From positions 1-33,435 of the forward strand of contig JAESUK010000134.1 of NCBI GenBank assembly GCA_016763095.1: a stretch of DNA of 33,435 bases, read 5' to 3'. How positions within the stretch are numbered: the stretch's first letter is position 1; every line of letters begins with the position of its first letter. The notes beneath the pieces were generated by a model. It saw nothing but the letters and a program-made list of their open reading frames with translations, was not told the origin of the DNA and did not search any database. A program made the translations under genes and the position numbers. Positions 1-7,679 of the stretch are shown piece by piece. This DNA is from Alphaproteobacteria bacterium. Lineage in GTDB: Bacteria; Pseudomonadota; Alphaproteobacteria; Micavibrionales; Micavibrionaceae.

Positions 1-325
1 CTGCACTTTTGGAGGTTGCACCTTGGTGTGTGCTATCTGCATGCATTGATCCTGCATCAAAATCTGTGAGCGGTTCATCTATGCCCTCATCTTCTGTTGA
101 AGCCTCATCTTTTTGGTCTTCTGCACCCTCTTCTTTTTGTCCGTCTTCTGGGGTTGATTCATCGCGTTCAAGCAACGGATTTTCCGCAAGTTCTGCATCA
201 AGATAATCAGATAATTCCAAGTTGGAGAGTTGCAACAAATGAATGGCTTGTTGCATTTGTTGGTTCATCACCAGTGTCTGTGACTGGCCTTGACGGAGAT
301 CTAAACGAGGGGTTTGCGAATTCAT
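1..325 (-). CDS. rpoN: RNA polymerase sigma-54 factor RpoN, N-terminal part (runs off the left edge)
   Basis: Reading the minus strand from the ATG at 325 gives 108 codons open to the window edge. The first 55 or so residues match sigma-54 region I: glutamine- and leucine-rich, with LRQGQSQTLVM, QQAIHLLQLSNLEL and AENPLLE. This region contacts the AAA+ activators and keeps the closed complex inactive. A Glu/Asp-rich stretch follows, as in the acidic region II. The core-binding and DNA-binding domains, including the RpoN box, lie outside the window. The Shine-Dalgarno sequence before the ATG is weak. lptB lies upstream, as often seen in Proteobacteria, but here a pilin-like gene separates the two. 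The family call is firm; whether the gene is intact cannot be judged. Confidence 0.93.
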   Translation of the reverse strand, partial: MNSQTPRLDLRQGQSQTLVMNQQMQQAIHLLQLSNLELSDYLDAELAENPLLERDESTPEDGQKEEGAEDQKDEASTEDEGIDEPLTDFDAGSMHADSTHQGATSKSA

Positions 326-394
326 GTTTTGATTCTATCACGAACTCTGTAAATTTATAGTGAAAAGCTAAAATCAAATACGTTCGTCTGGTAT

Positions 395-985
395 CTAATC
401 ACTCTGAAAAACAAAATAGATTGTATACGTCGTTCCACTAAAGAGATAACACGCCGTTTCTTCTCCTGGATACGAATTTTGAGTTGTACCGTATGAACCA
501 ATTCCCTGAAGATCATTATATGCCTGACAGAGCACTTCTTGTTCAGACGTTGTTCCTAAAAAAACTTCAAACCAATGAGGGTCTGTAAACCCATTGACGC
601 TTGACCCTCCCGCATAAGAATCATAGACAGAATCTGTCCAGCCTGTTGCAAATTGTTTTACTTGTGGTGGAGGGTATTCCATTTCGCCCCCATCAGAGGC
701 CCAAAGACAATCTGTTCCCGTTGTACAATGCGTCCAAGAATTTCCTCCTGTGATACGAATATCTTCCTGTGCAATCCCTGACCGAAGAGAGAATCGAAGA
801 ACTTCCATTTTTAACAGTGCGTGCCATTGTAAAATTTGCGATGCATTAAGCCTCGCTTTATCTTTATCAACATCCCCGCCTCCGCCACGCGAGGAGCGTG
901 TCACGGCATATGAAAGGGCGGCAAATAAAGCCACCGCAATTAAGATTAAAAAGAGAACGTTTCCACGTTGTGATTTAGTATTCAT
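395..985 (-). CDS. Pilin-like single-pass membrane protein, function unknown
   Basis: This is a 196-residue protein. It starts with a short basic segment (residues 1-8, ending QRG) and one strongly hydrophobic helix (about residues 9-30, NVLFLILIAVALFAALSYAV). That looks like a type IV prepilin leader with cleavage after Gly8, but the usual Glu at +5 is Leu, as in some minor pseudopilins. A glycine run and a helical stretch follow, then a periplasmic domain with four cysteines. No prepilin peptidase or pilus genes are nearby. The protein at 11806-12507 shares the same N-terminal segment and a C-x3-N-x2-L-x-G motif near the C terminus (here CQAYNDLQG), so the two are probably paralogues. A plain signal-anchored protein is the alternative. 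The name describes form, not a known role. Confidence 0.75.
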   Translation of the reverse strand: MNTKSQRGNVLFLILIAVALFAALSYAVTRSSRGGGGDVDKDKARLNASQILQWHALLKMEVLRFSLRSGIAQEDIRITGGNSWTHCTTGTDCLWASDGGEMEYPPPQVKQFATGWTDSVYDSYAGGSSVNGFTDPHWFEVFLGTTSEQEVLCQAYNDLQGIGSYGTTQNSYPGEETACYLFSGTTYTIYFVFQSD

Positions 986-1014
986 ATGCTCTAATATACC
1001 AGAAAAGCATTAAT

Positions 1015-1776
1015 TTAAAGTGAAAAACCTTCGCCGAGGTACACCTGTCTTACATCGTCGTTAGCAACGATCTCATCAGGTGTGCCTTCCATAAGAACTT
1101 TACCATCATGAAGGATGTAGGCACGATCCACGATACCCAATGTATCTCGTACATTATGGTCTGTGATCAGAACACCAATACCACGTGTTTTAAGTTGCCC
1201 AATAAGATCACGAATGTCCCCAACAGCGATTGGATCAATCCCCGCCAAAGGTTCATCCAAGAGGATAAACTCTGGGCGTGCAGCCAAGGCACGGGCAATT
1301 TCACACCGACGACGCTCCCCACCAGACAATGCGACAGATGGTGTACGTCTTAAATGTGCGATTGAAAACTCAGCCAATAATTCATCAAGAAGGATTTCTT
1401 GGCGATCTTTTGGCATATCCTGCCCTTGCAATACAAGGCGGATATTGTCTTCAACGCTCAACCCGCGGAAGATGGATGCTTCTTGTGGAAGATAGCCGAT
1501 CCCCAAGCGCGCACGTTGGTACATTGGTAATTTTGTGATGTCGCTTCCGTCCAAGAGGACACGCCCATTATTGGCGTTGATAAGACCCACCATGATGTAA
1601 AAACATGTTGTTTTACCTGCACCATTTGGACCTAACAATGCAACAGATTCACCAGGGGCAACATGCAACGAAACATCACGAAGAACAGGTTTTTTCTTAT
1701 AGCTCTTCGAGATATGTTCTGCGTATAAACCCTTCATAACGGGCTTCAAGTTTGTGGTTGGCGTGCTTTGCGTCAA
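1015..1776 (-). CDS. lptB: LPS export ABC transporter ATP-binding protein LptB
   Basis: This is the cytoplasmic ATPase that, with LptFG and LptC, drives lipopolysaccharide from the inner membrane onto the Lpt bridge. Visible motifs are Walker A GPNGAGKT (49-56), the ABC signature LSGGE (150-154), Walker B ILLDE (171-175) and the switch His in TDHN (205-208). The length (253) and the ARLGIGYLPQEASIFRGL segment are typical of LptB. The first codon is TTG at 1776, preceded by AAGGA at suitable spacing; an ATG at 1737 (residue 14) is an alternative with a weaker site. lptA and lptC, which usually precede it, are absent: upstream is a LysE-type exporter. Downstream are a pilin-like gene and rpoN. 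Confidence 0.95.
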   Translation of the reverse strand: MTQSTPTTNLKPVMKGLYAEHISKSYKKKPVLRDVSLHVAPGESVALLGPNGAGKTTCFYIMVGLINANNGRVLLDGSDITKLPMYQRARLGIGYLPQEASIFRGLSVEDNIRLVLQGQDMPKDRQEILLDELLAEFSIAHLRRTPSVALSGGERRRCEIARALAARPEFILLDEPLAGIDPIAVGDIRDLIGQLKTRGIGVLITDHNVRDTLGIVDRAYILHDGKVLMEGTPDEIVANDDVRQVYLGEGFSL

Positions 1777-1801
1777 TGAATACGTTTCCTTTTCTATGGT
1801 C

Positions 1802-2437
1802 TCAATTTGGGTTTTTGGTCAGTGCCAATTTAATGCCTAATGCAATAAACAATGTTCCACATACGCGGTCAACCCATTTTGAGATAGACAAAAATTTATT
1901 ACGAATACGTGGGATTGTAAGAAACACGGAGACAAGAGAGAACCAAACAACCACCAAACCAAAACAAACGCCACCGTACACAGCATAGACCCAGAGTGGA
2001 TCAGAGTGATTTATAAACTGACTGAATAGCGCCAAAAAGAACAATGTTGCCTTCGGATTAAATATATTGGTAATAAACCCCTGAGACCACGCTTTAAACG
2101 CTGATATTGGTTTCTTAGATGGTGCTTCTTCTACGTCTATTTCTTTTATACCGTTTGATCTTAACGCCTTAATCCCCATATAGATCAAGTACACCGCACC
2201 TATCATTTTAATGATCGTAAAGATAAAAATTGACTGAGAGATAAGTGCTGCCAACCCAAACGATGTATATGTCACATGGACGAGAACACCAAATCCAAAT
2301 CCTAAGGCTGTCCAAAAACCAGTTAAACGTCCATAGGCAATTGAATTTCGAATAGCAACAACGAGATCAGGGCCGGGAGAAAGTACAGCCACTCCAAAAA
2401 CTCCGGCAAGAATGAGGGCGTTGATTAATATATCCAT
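1802..2437 (-). CDS. LysE/RhtB-family amino acid exporter
   Basis: This 211-residue integral membrane protein probably exports amino acids or similar metabolites by proton exchange. The N-terminal half carries the family motif: VAVLSPGPDLVVAIRNSIAYGRLTGFWTALG contains the conserved SPGPD and the following G-rich helix. About six membrane helices can be drawn, with a charged loop (roughly residues 92-112) in the middle. The segment SQGFITNIFNPKATLFFLALFSQF is the typical second-half motif with NPKA. The substrate cannot be told from sequence. The gene ends 25 bases before the lptB start and may be transcribed with it, though no functional link to LPS export is known. Confidence 0.9.
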   Translation of the reverse strand: MDILINALILAGVFGVAVLSPGPDLVVAIRNSIAYGRLTGFWTALGFGFGVLVHVTYTSFGLAALISQSIFIFTIIKMIGAVYLIYMGIKALRSNGIKEIDVEEAPSKKPISAFKAWSQGFITNIFNPKATLFFLALFSQFINHSDPLWVYAVYGGVCFGLVVVWFSLVSVFLTIPRIRNKFLSISKWVDRVCGTLFIALGIKLALTKNPN

Positions 2438-2488
2438 GAAGATTTATTATCATAATGATCACAAAAAAGAAAGTTTTATGTCATAGCT

Positions 2489-3871
2489 CTACTGTGTTTC
2501 ACAGGCCTTACATGCGCGCCAACTTAGAATATGAAACCCTAGACCAGAGAGGATATTCACGAACGCAATTGCACTGAAAATCCCTACAATGCCATAGAGC
2601 TGTCCAACCCAAAGCGCAGGCAGTAACATCACAATGTATTTTACAAGCATCATAACAAGGGAGCGCTTAGGTTTTCCCATCGCATTGAATGCTGACATCC
2701 ACCCATTTGCCAAGTTACTTAGCGCATATGATAGAGGCACAATCCAGAAGAACATTTGTGTAAGCTCAATGATTGCAGGGTCATCTGAGAACAAGCCCGC
2801 AATTTGTTTTCCCAGTAGAACGAGGACAACCGCAATTGCCAAAGACCATAACACATTAAATTTAATTGATTTTTTAAGGGTCTCATATACACGGTTAAAA
2901 TCACCCGCCCCCCAATTCTGTCCGATAATCGGCGCCATTGCGGTTGAAAGCGCCATCAAAACGATAAAGGCAAACGCCTCAACGCGTGTGGCTATTCCAA
3001 AAGAAGCAACAGCTTCAACGCTAATACTTGAGAGCAAACCAATGATCACGGCATTTGTAATCGGTAAGATCAAACTTGTAATACCTACGGGAAGCGCAAT
3101 CACCAAAAGACGTTTGGTTGTATCTTTAAAGTCTGACAAGTCAGCCAACCATTTTATGTGCGCGCGCTTTTTTACAAAGACGAGGACGTACAACCCAGCG
3201 ACCATGGCAACAACATTTGCGATAAGTGTTGCCCATGCAGCCCCCTCTACGCCAAGCTCTGGGAATCCAGCTAGCCCAAAAATCAAGAGCGGGTCTAAGA
3301 TCAGATTGGTCAGTGCCGATGCAGTCATAATGATCGCAGGAGTCATGGCATCCCCACCTGCGCGAATGGACGAGTTTCCGACCATTGGTAAAGATAAGAA
3401 CGGCATAGACAGAAGCCATATGCTCATATAGCTAAGCGTTATGGGCAACAATGTTTCATCTGCGCCCATAAGCTGAAAGATGGGTTTTTGGAAAATATAT
3501 GCTAAGAGAGATAAAACAACAGAACATATCAATGTTAGGAGCAAGCCTTGTGTTGTCACACGGTTGACGCTCTCCTTATCTCCCTCACCTATCAAACGAG
3601 AAATTACAGAAGACATAGCAATACTGAACCCCATACTCACCACAAAAATTGCATATGTAACGGGGAAGGTAAAACTTACGGCTGCAAGTGATTCTTTTCC
3701 AAGACGTGAAATGAAGTAAATATCCACCAATTGAAAGCTAATAATGATTCCAATGCCCCATACCATAGGGATCGTGAGCCTCATTAAGTGCTTGGTAATA
3801 GACCCTTCTAGCAAATTTCCTTTATTTGCATAGTGGGCTGGGATGGTTTTTTTCATCTTTGATTGCGTCAT
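2489..3871 (-). CDS. MATE-family multidrug/toxin efflux transporter
   Basis: This 460-residue protein has twelve predicted membrane helices in two homologous halves, as in MATE transporters of the NorM/DinF type, which expel cationic compounds using H+ or Na+ gradients. The N-terminal segment (LTIPMVWGIGIIISFQLVDIYFISRLG) and the repeat-like motif in the second half (ALPVGITSLILPITNAVIIGLLSSI) fit the family, and PIIGQNWGAGDFNRV matches the conserved second-half GQNxGAG segment. The substrate is unknown. The start ATG is 58 bases from the divergent glycosyltransferase gene, so that short gap must hold both promoters. A flippase role for the neighbouring glycan pathway is conceivable, because MATE proteins share a fold superfamily with polysaccharide flippases, but the sequence looks like a drug/toxin MATE. 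Confidence 0.93.
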   Translation of the reverse strand: MTQSKMKKTIPAHYANKGNLLEGSITKHLMRLTIPMVWGIGIIISFQLVDIYFISRLGKESLAAVSFTFPVTYAIFVVSMGFSIAMSSVISRLIGEGDKESVNRVTTQGLLLTLICSVVLSLLAYIFQKPIFQLMGADETLLPITLSYMSIWLLSMPFLSLPMVGNSSIRAGGDAMTPAIIMTASALTNLILDPLLIFGLAGFPELGVEGAAWATLIANVVAMVAGLYVLVFVKKRAHIKWLADLSDFKDTTKRLLVIALPVGITSLILPITNAVIIGLLSSISVEAVASFGIATRVEAFAFIVLMALSTAMAPIIGQNWGAGDFNRVYETLKKSIKFNVLWSLAIAVVLVLLGKQIAGLFSDDPAIIELTQMFFWIVPLSYALSNLANGWMSAFNAMGKPKRSLVMMLVKYIVMLLPALWVGQLYGIVGIFSAIAFVNILSGLGFHILSWRACKACETQ

Positions 3872-3929
3872 TTGGATAAAAGATTTATGCTGTTTACTGA
3901 ATTAACGCAATCCCTTCCTTATCATTTTC

Positions 3930-5135
3930 ATGAAAATTCTTTATTGCCACGATAACGTCTATATTAAAGACTCCGATAATTGCTTCTATTCTGAGGGGCA
4001 ATTTGCGTATAGCTATTGGAGTACCTACACCAAAATTTGTGATGAACTTATTGTGGTTGGACGTGGGCGCGATGTGGAAACGGGCGAAGACGTTAATGCT
4101 TTGAACCGAAGTGATGGCGACGGAGTTTCTATCAAGACACTACCGAATATAAACAGCCCACTTGGATTACTTAAAAACAAAAGCGTTGTTGAGGAAGAAG
4201 TGATTGCGCTCGTTGATAGTGTGGATGCCATTATTGTACGCACGATGAGTGAAATTGGCTGGATCGCCTTTAAGCAGGCCAGAAGAACAGGCAAGCCAAT
4301 CGCCCATGAAATCGCAGGATGCCCATGGGATAATACGTGGAATCATGGATCACTCCTTGGGAAAGCTTATGCTCCCATTCGTGCGAAGCGTATGCGTTAT
4401 CTTGCGCAGAATGCCGATTATGTCCTATATGTCAGCAAAGAGTTTTTGCCCAACCGTTACCCTGCCAAGGGCGAAACGGCAATTGCCTCAAATGTACGCA
4501 TTGATAAACCATTACCTTCTGTTCTTGTGCGACGGATGGAGCGAATTAAATCATCACATACAACCGACCTACCGATTGAAATCGGGCTTATTGGGCATTT
4601 AGATCACAAGCTTAAAGGTATTGATATAGCCATCGAAGCTCTCGGACATTTAAATGCTCAGTCTGATCGTAAGTTTAAATTAAAAATATTAGGTCCAGGG
4701 AATGCAGCACGCTATCGCCATGTCACACATGCGCATGACATGCAAAACAATGTTCAATTTGACGGTGTAGTAGAAAGCGGAGATGCTGTTTTAAAGTGGT
4801 TAGATCATGTTGATCTTTATATCCAGCCTAGTTTTCACGAAGGTGTCCCACGCGCCACAATCGAAGCCATGAGCCGTGGTTGCCCAGCGTTCGGATCAAA
4901 TGCTGGTGGTATTCCAGAGCTTCTACCTGACACATACATTCATAAGGCTGGGGATGCCAAACAGCTCGCCGCACAAATTCTAAAAAGCATATCGGACGAT
5001 ACGCTAGAAATACAAGCGCAGGACAATTTCACCAAGTCAATGGACTATACGCAGGATATACTTCAACCTATCCGCGACGAATTTTGGTCTAGCTTTGCGG
5101 CATTTGTAAAAGAAGAGAAGAGTTCACCCTCATGA
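3930..5135 (+). CDS. Glycosyltransferase, GT-B fold, family 4-like
   Basis: This 401-residue cytoplasmic enzyme is predicted to transfer a sugar from a nucleotide-sugar donor. The C-terminal half has the group 1 glycosyltransferase pattern: a GHLDHKLKGIDIAIEAL segment, LKILGPGNAARYRHV, and the donor-site E-x7-E motif within FHEGVPRATIEAMSRG, followed by CPAFGSNAGGIPELL. The N-terminal acceptor domain is less conserved. The last four bases (ATGA at 5132-5135) overlap the start of the sulfotransferase gene, so the two are very probably translationally coupled and act on the same glycan. Donor and acceptor sugars cannot be inferred. Confidence 0.9.
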   Translation: MKILYCHDNVYIKDSDNCFYSEGQFAYSYWSTYTKICDELIVVGRGRDVETGEDVNALNRSDGDGVSIKTLPNINSPLGLLKNKSVVEEEVIALVDSVDAIIVRTMSEIGWIAFKQARRTGKPIAHEIAGCPWDNTWNHGSLLGKAYAPIRAKRMRYLAQNADYVLYVSKEFLPNRYPAKGETAIASNVRIDKPLPSVLVRRMERIKSSHTTDLPIEIGLIGHLDHKLKGIDIAIEALGHLNAQSDRKFKLKILGPGNAARYRHVTHAHDMQNNVQFDGVVESGDAVLKWLDHVDLYIQPSFHEGVPRATIEAMSRGCPAFGSNAGGIPELLPDTYIHKAGDAKQLAAQILKSISDDTLEIQAQDNFTKSMDYTQDILQPIRDEFWSSFAAFVKEEKSSPS

Positions 5136-6001
5136 TTGTCGAACGTCGAAAAAAGAGATACCGCATTTTTGACCGCCCCTTCATTCTTTTTATGGGACCT
5201 CAGAGGTCGGGTACTTCATGGCTAGATCGTTATTTACGAGTACGTGGTGATATTTGCCTTCCATCAGATGTGAAGGAAGTTTTCTTTTTCGATCGTGACT
5301 TTGAAAAGGGCATCGGAAGCTATGCCTCTCATTTCAGACCTCAGAAAGATCATACCCTGATCACGGAAATCTCAACAACCAGTTTTGATCACAAAGATGC
5401 GCCCCAGCGCGTTTTTGATGTCTTTGGTAAGGATATTCAGCTTGTATGCCCTCTACGTCACCCTATTGTGCGCTCATACTCTCTCTATCTACATTATCTA
5501 CGTTATGGAATTGTGTCAGGATCACTTGAGGCCGCATGTAAACAACAACCCCAGATTTTAGATAGCAGCCGTTATGCCAAGAATTTAGGACGATGGCTCA
5601 AGCTCTATTCACTTGATAACATTAAAATTGTCTATCAAGAATCATTGGAACAAAACCAAGATCAATTTATTCTTGATATATGTGAGACCCTCAACATTCC
5701 ATATATGGAACCACCTGAGAAATTACGTGAACGTTATAATGTTACGACATATTCCAGATCAGGCGCCCTTGCAGGGTTTGCCCAGCGCGTGGCTGACTGG
5801 CTTAGACGTCACAGGCTGTACTTCATTATTAATTTTGTGAAGGCATTGGGCGTAAAGCGCATTATTTTTGGAACAGAAAAGCCAGATGCATCAAAAACAG
5901 CGATCCCAGATAATGATATGAAATTCCTTACCGAACAGCTCGGGGATGAAATTCAAAAATTAGAAGAGCTTATAAAAACTCCTATTGATTTATGGAAGTA
6001 A
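5132..6001 (+). CDS. Sulfotransferase-domain protein, probably glycan O-sulfation
   Basis: This 289-residue protein has both binding motifs for the sulfate donor PAPS. The 5'-phosphosulfate loop PQRSGTSWL is at residues 23-31, and the 3'-phosphate motif lies in LRHPIVRSYSLYLHYLRYG. The intervening KEVFFFDRDFEKG resembles the acceptor-side segment of bacterial and heparan-type sulfotransferases. No signal peptide is visible, so it should act in the cytoplasm on a nucleotide- or lipid-linked glycan or another small acceptor. The ATGA overlap with the glycosyltransferase gene suggests a shared substrate. The stop codon overlaps by 12 bases the 3' end of the convergent gene at 5990-6250. No PAPS synthesis genes are in the window. 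Confidence 0.9.
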   Translation: MIVERRKKRYRIFDRPFILFMGPQRSGTSWLDRYLRVRGDICLPSDVKEVFFFDRDFEKGIGSYASHFRPQKDHTLITEISTTSFDHKDAPQRVFDVFGKDIQLVCPLRHPIVRSYSLYLHYLRYGIVSGSLEAACKQQPQILDSSRYAKNLGRWLKLYSLDNIKIVYQESLEQNQDQFILDICETLNIPYMEPPEKLRERYNVTTYSRSGALAGFAQRVADWLRRHRLYFIINFVKALGVKRIIFGTEKPDASKTAIPDNDMKFLTEQLGDEIQKLEELIKTPIDLWK

Positions 6002-6250
6002 TTTAGCCTCTTGAAGCGCACGGGCAACAGGCTCAATTGCGAATTGCTGATCACCATCAGGGCTTACAGCTTTTGGTGTGTCGTTCGCAACATCAAAAGC
6101 CACAGACGCAATAATACGTCCTTTATCTGGTCCAGTAAGATCTATTAATTTTTGTGCAACGCTTCGGCGATCATCAACTGTCACATCTTTACCAAACATT
6201 GATTCTGCAATGTTTTGAGCCGTTAAATTATCTTTTGTAAGTAAAACCAT
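5990..6250 (-). CDS. Small conserved-looking protein of unknown function (86 aa), second of a tandem pair
   Basis: I do not recognise this protein. It is 86 residues, acidic to neutral, soluble, with no signal or membrane segment. A good Shine-Dalgarno (GGGAGA, about 7 bases before the ATG) supports translation. The N-terminal segment KDNLTAQNIAESMFG resembles KSDLTPEKISGAIFG in the gene just upstream (6272-6532); both proteins are exactly 86 residues and the genes are 21 bases apart, so they look like a diverged duplicate and one transcription unit. The C-terminal part is rich in Ala and Asp (ASVAFDVANDTPKAVSPDGDQQF). Its 3' end overlaps the convergent sulfotransferase gene by 12 bases. Confidence 0.7.
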   Translation of the reverse strand: MVLLTKDNLTAQNIAESMFGKDVTVDDRRSVAQKLIDLTGPDKGRIIASVAFDVANDTPKAVSPDGDQQFAIEPVARALQEAKLLP

Positions 6251-6271
6251 ACTCTGTCTCCCAAACTTTGT

Positions 6272-6532
6272 TTAATTGTTTAAGCCAAACTCTTTTTTAT
6301 TTTCTATTAACACCTTTTGAAATTCTTCCTGAGCGACTTCTGATGTCATTTTTCCTCTGGTGACCGCCAGTGAAAAGGGCGCTTGTGCTTCTACAACATC
6401 CATTTTTAGTACCATGCCGCCGATTTTTTGTATATCATCAAGCGCAGATATTGCATTTGCCGCCGGACCAAATATCGCCCCAGAAATCTTTTCTGGAGTT
6501 AGGTCGCTTTTATTTTGAATGTCATATGTCAT
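6272..6532 (-). CDS. Small protein of unknown function (86 aa), first of a tandem pair
   Basis: Not recognised. The 86-residue soluble protein begins with LTPEKISGAIFGPAANAISALDDI, a helix-forming stretch, and ends with a charged helix (SEVAQEEFQKVLIENKKEFG). GAGGA lies about 8 bases before the ATG, a strong ribosome site. The (K/N)xxLTxxxIxxxxFG pattern near the start is shared with the downstream 86-residue gene at 5990-6250, suggesting duplication, although the rest has diverged beyond what I can align by eye. It is divergent from the rsmC-like gene across about 100 AT-rich bases. A role as a small regulator or a secreted effector cannot be inferred from the sequence. Confidence 0.7.
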   Translation of the reverse strand: MTYDIQNKSDLTPEKISGAIFGPAANAISALDDIQKIGGMVLKMDVVEAQAPFSLAVTRGKMTSEVAQEEFQKVLIENKKEFGLNN

Positions 6533-6634
6533 TTTTATATCCTCACAATATTAGAGTGCATATTACATCTATTGAAATATTATGTCAAATATATTCATCT
6601 TGCTCTGTTTTCAAAGCTCTATATCCTTGTATAT

Positions 6635-7657
6635 ATGATTTCTAATAGCCTCAAAACCCTTATTTACACAATCGAACGTAACGCCCTCTCTTTCGAACGC
6701 GGATGTTTTGTGAACGGTGCTTTTGATCTGTCGATTAAAGAAGCTCTTCCTCCCGCTAAAGTTCACGTTGTGACCCCGCACTATCAGGTCCATACGGGCT
6801 TTCTTAACCACAGCTATACAAGCTCATCAACCATTCCAAAAGATGTACGATATGATGCTTGCTTTGTTTTGCTGCCTAAACAAGCCGAGCAATCCCTCTA
6901 CGATATTGCCTCTGCATTAATGCACTTAGAGGATAACGGGACGCTTATCTTATGTGCAGCAAAGAACGCAGGAGGTGCACGCCTTCAAAAGATTTTGAAA
7001 GCTTTTGGCTTGGAAGTCCTACAAAGTTTTTCAAAAAATCACTGTAAGTCAGTTGTAACTCGAAAAACAACCACCCTGAAGCTCGATACAGTTAAATATT
7101 GCCTTGAAAAAGGTGCCCCGAAGCCTAATCAACACGGATACCTTGTAAAGCCTGGGGTGTTCGGGTGGAATAAAATTGATACTGGCTCTGAGCTTTTGGC
7201 TCGGCATATCCCTAACTATCTAAAAGATACTGGTGCAGACTTTGGGTGTGGATACGGATACCTCACTGACCAAGTCTTTTTAAAGAATCATGAAGTCACG
7301 CACATGACCTGCTTAGATGTTGATTATCACGCCGTAGAATCTTGCAAAATCAACCTTGAAAAACGTCATAAAGACCGCTCTTATAATGTGATTTGGTCTG
7401 ATTTAACAAAAGAATGCCCCGTCGAGCATCTTGGATTTATTGTGATGAACCCACCGTTTCATGAGGGCAAAGACCACGATATGTCCTTGGGTAAAAACAT
7501 GATCACCGCAGCACATAAAGCACTTGGACAGTATGGAGAGCTATACATGGTTGCAAACAACCATCTCCCTTATGAGAATATTTTGAACGACTTATTCTTT
7601 CAAGTTGAGGTCTTGGCACAAGAAAAGGGCTTCAAAATATTCAAAGCCCTTAAATAA
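6635..7657 (+). CDS. rsmC: 16S rRNA guanine-N2 methyltransferase, RsmC/RlmG-like
   Basis: This is a class I SAM-dependent methyltransferase of about 340 residues with the two-domain RsmC layout. The N-terminal domain is a decayed methyltransferase fold (YDACFVLLPKQAEQSLYDIA, then LEDNGTLILCAAKNAGG), as in RsmC. The catalytic C-terminal domain has SAM motif I FGCGYGYLT, the acidic residues in MTCLDVDYHAVESC, and the catalytic NPPFH motif of amino-directed methyltransferases. It probably makes m2G1207 in 16S rRNA; RlmG (23S m2G1835) is the close alternative. I chose the ATG at 6635: the reading frame stays open back to 6515, but that would overlap the divergent small gene and add a low-complexity AT-rich segment. 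Confidence 0.85.
   Translation: MISNSLKTLIYTIERNALSFERGCFVNGAFDLSIKEALPPAKVHVVTPHYQVHTGFLNHSYTSSSTIPKDVRYDACFVLLPKQAEQSLYDIASALMHLEDNGTLILCAAKNAGGARLQKILKAFGLEVLQSFSKNHCKSVVTRKTTTLKLDTVKYCLEKGAPKPNQHGYLVKPGVFGWNKIDTGSELLARHIPNYLKDTGADFGCGYGYLTDQVFLKNHEVTHMTCLDVDYHAVESCKINLEKRHKDRSYNVIWSDLTKECPVEHLGFIVMNPPFHEGKDHDMSLGKNMITAAHKALGQYGELYMVANNHLPYENILNDLFFQVEVLAQEKGFKIFKALK
7625..7651 (-). terminator. Likely intrinsic terminator for the minus-strand gene at 7680-8321, lying inside the 3' end of rsmC
   Basis: AAGGGCTT (7625-7632) and AAGCCCTT (7644-7651) form a perfect 8-bp stem with an 11-base loop. On the minus strand the stem is followed by TTTTCTT, a usable U-tract, and it lies 29 bases after the minus-strand stop codon. 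On the plus strand the following bases (AAATAATCTC) are a poor U-tract, so the signal is mainly for the minus-strand transcript. Confidence 0.5.
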
Positions 7658-7679
7658 TCTCATTATAATCTTTTTGGCT

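Noticed and set aside
2634..3431. 265-residue open frame on the plus strand
   Set aside because: It lies entirely antisense to the MATE transporter gene, whose frame has clear family motifs; the antisense product has no recognisable features.
6515..6634. Upstream extension of the rsmC-like gene to 6515
   Set aside because: It would overlap the divergent small gene, has no ribosome site and encodes a hydrophobic low-complexity stretch unlike RsmC.
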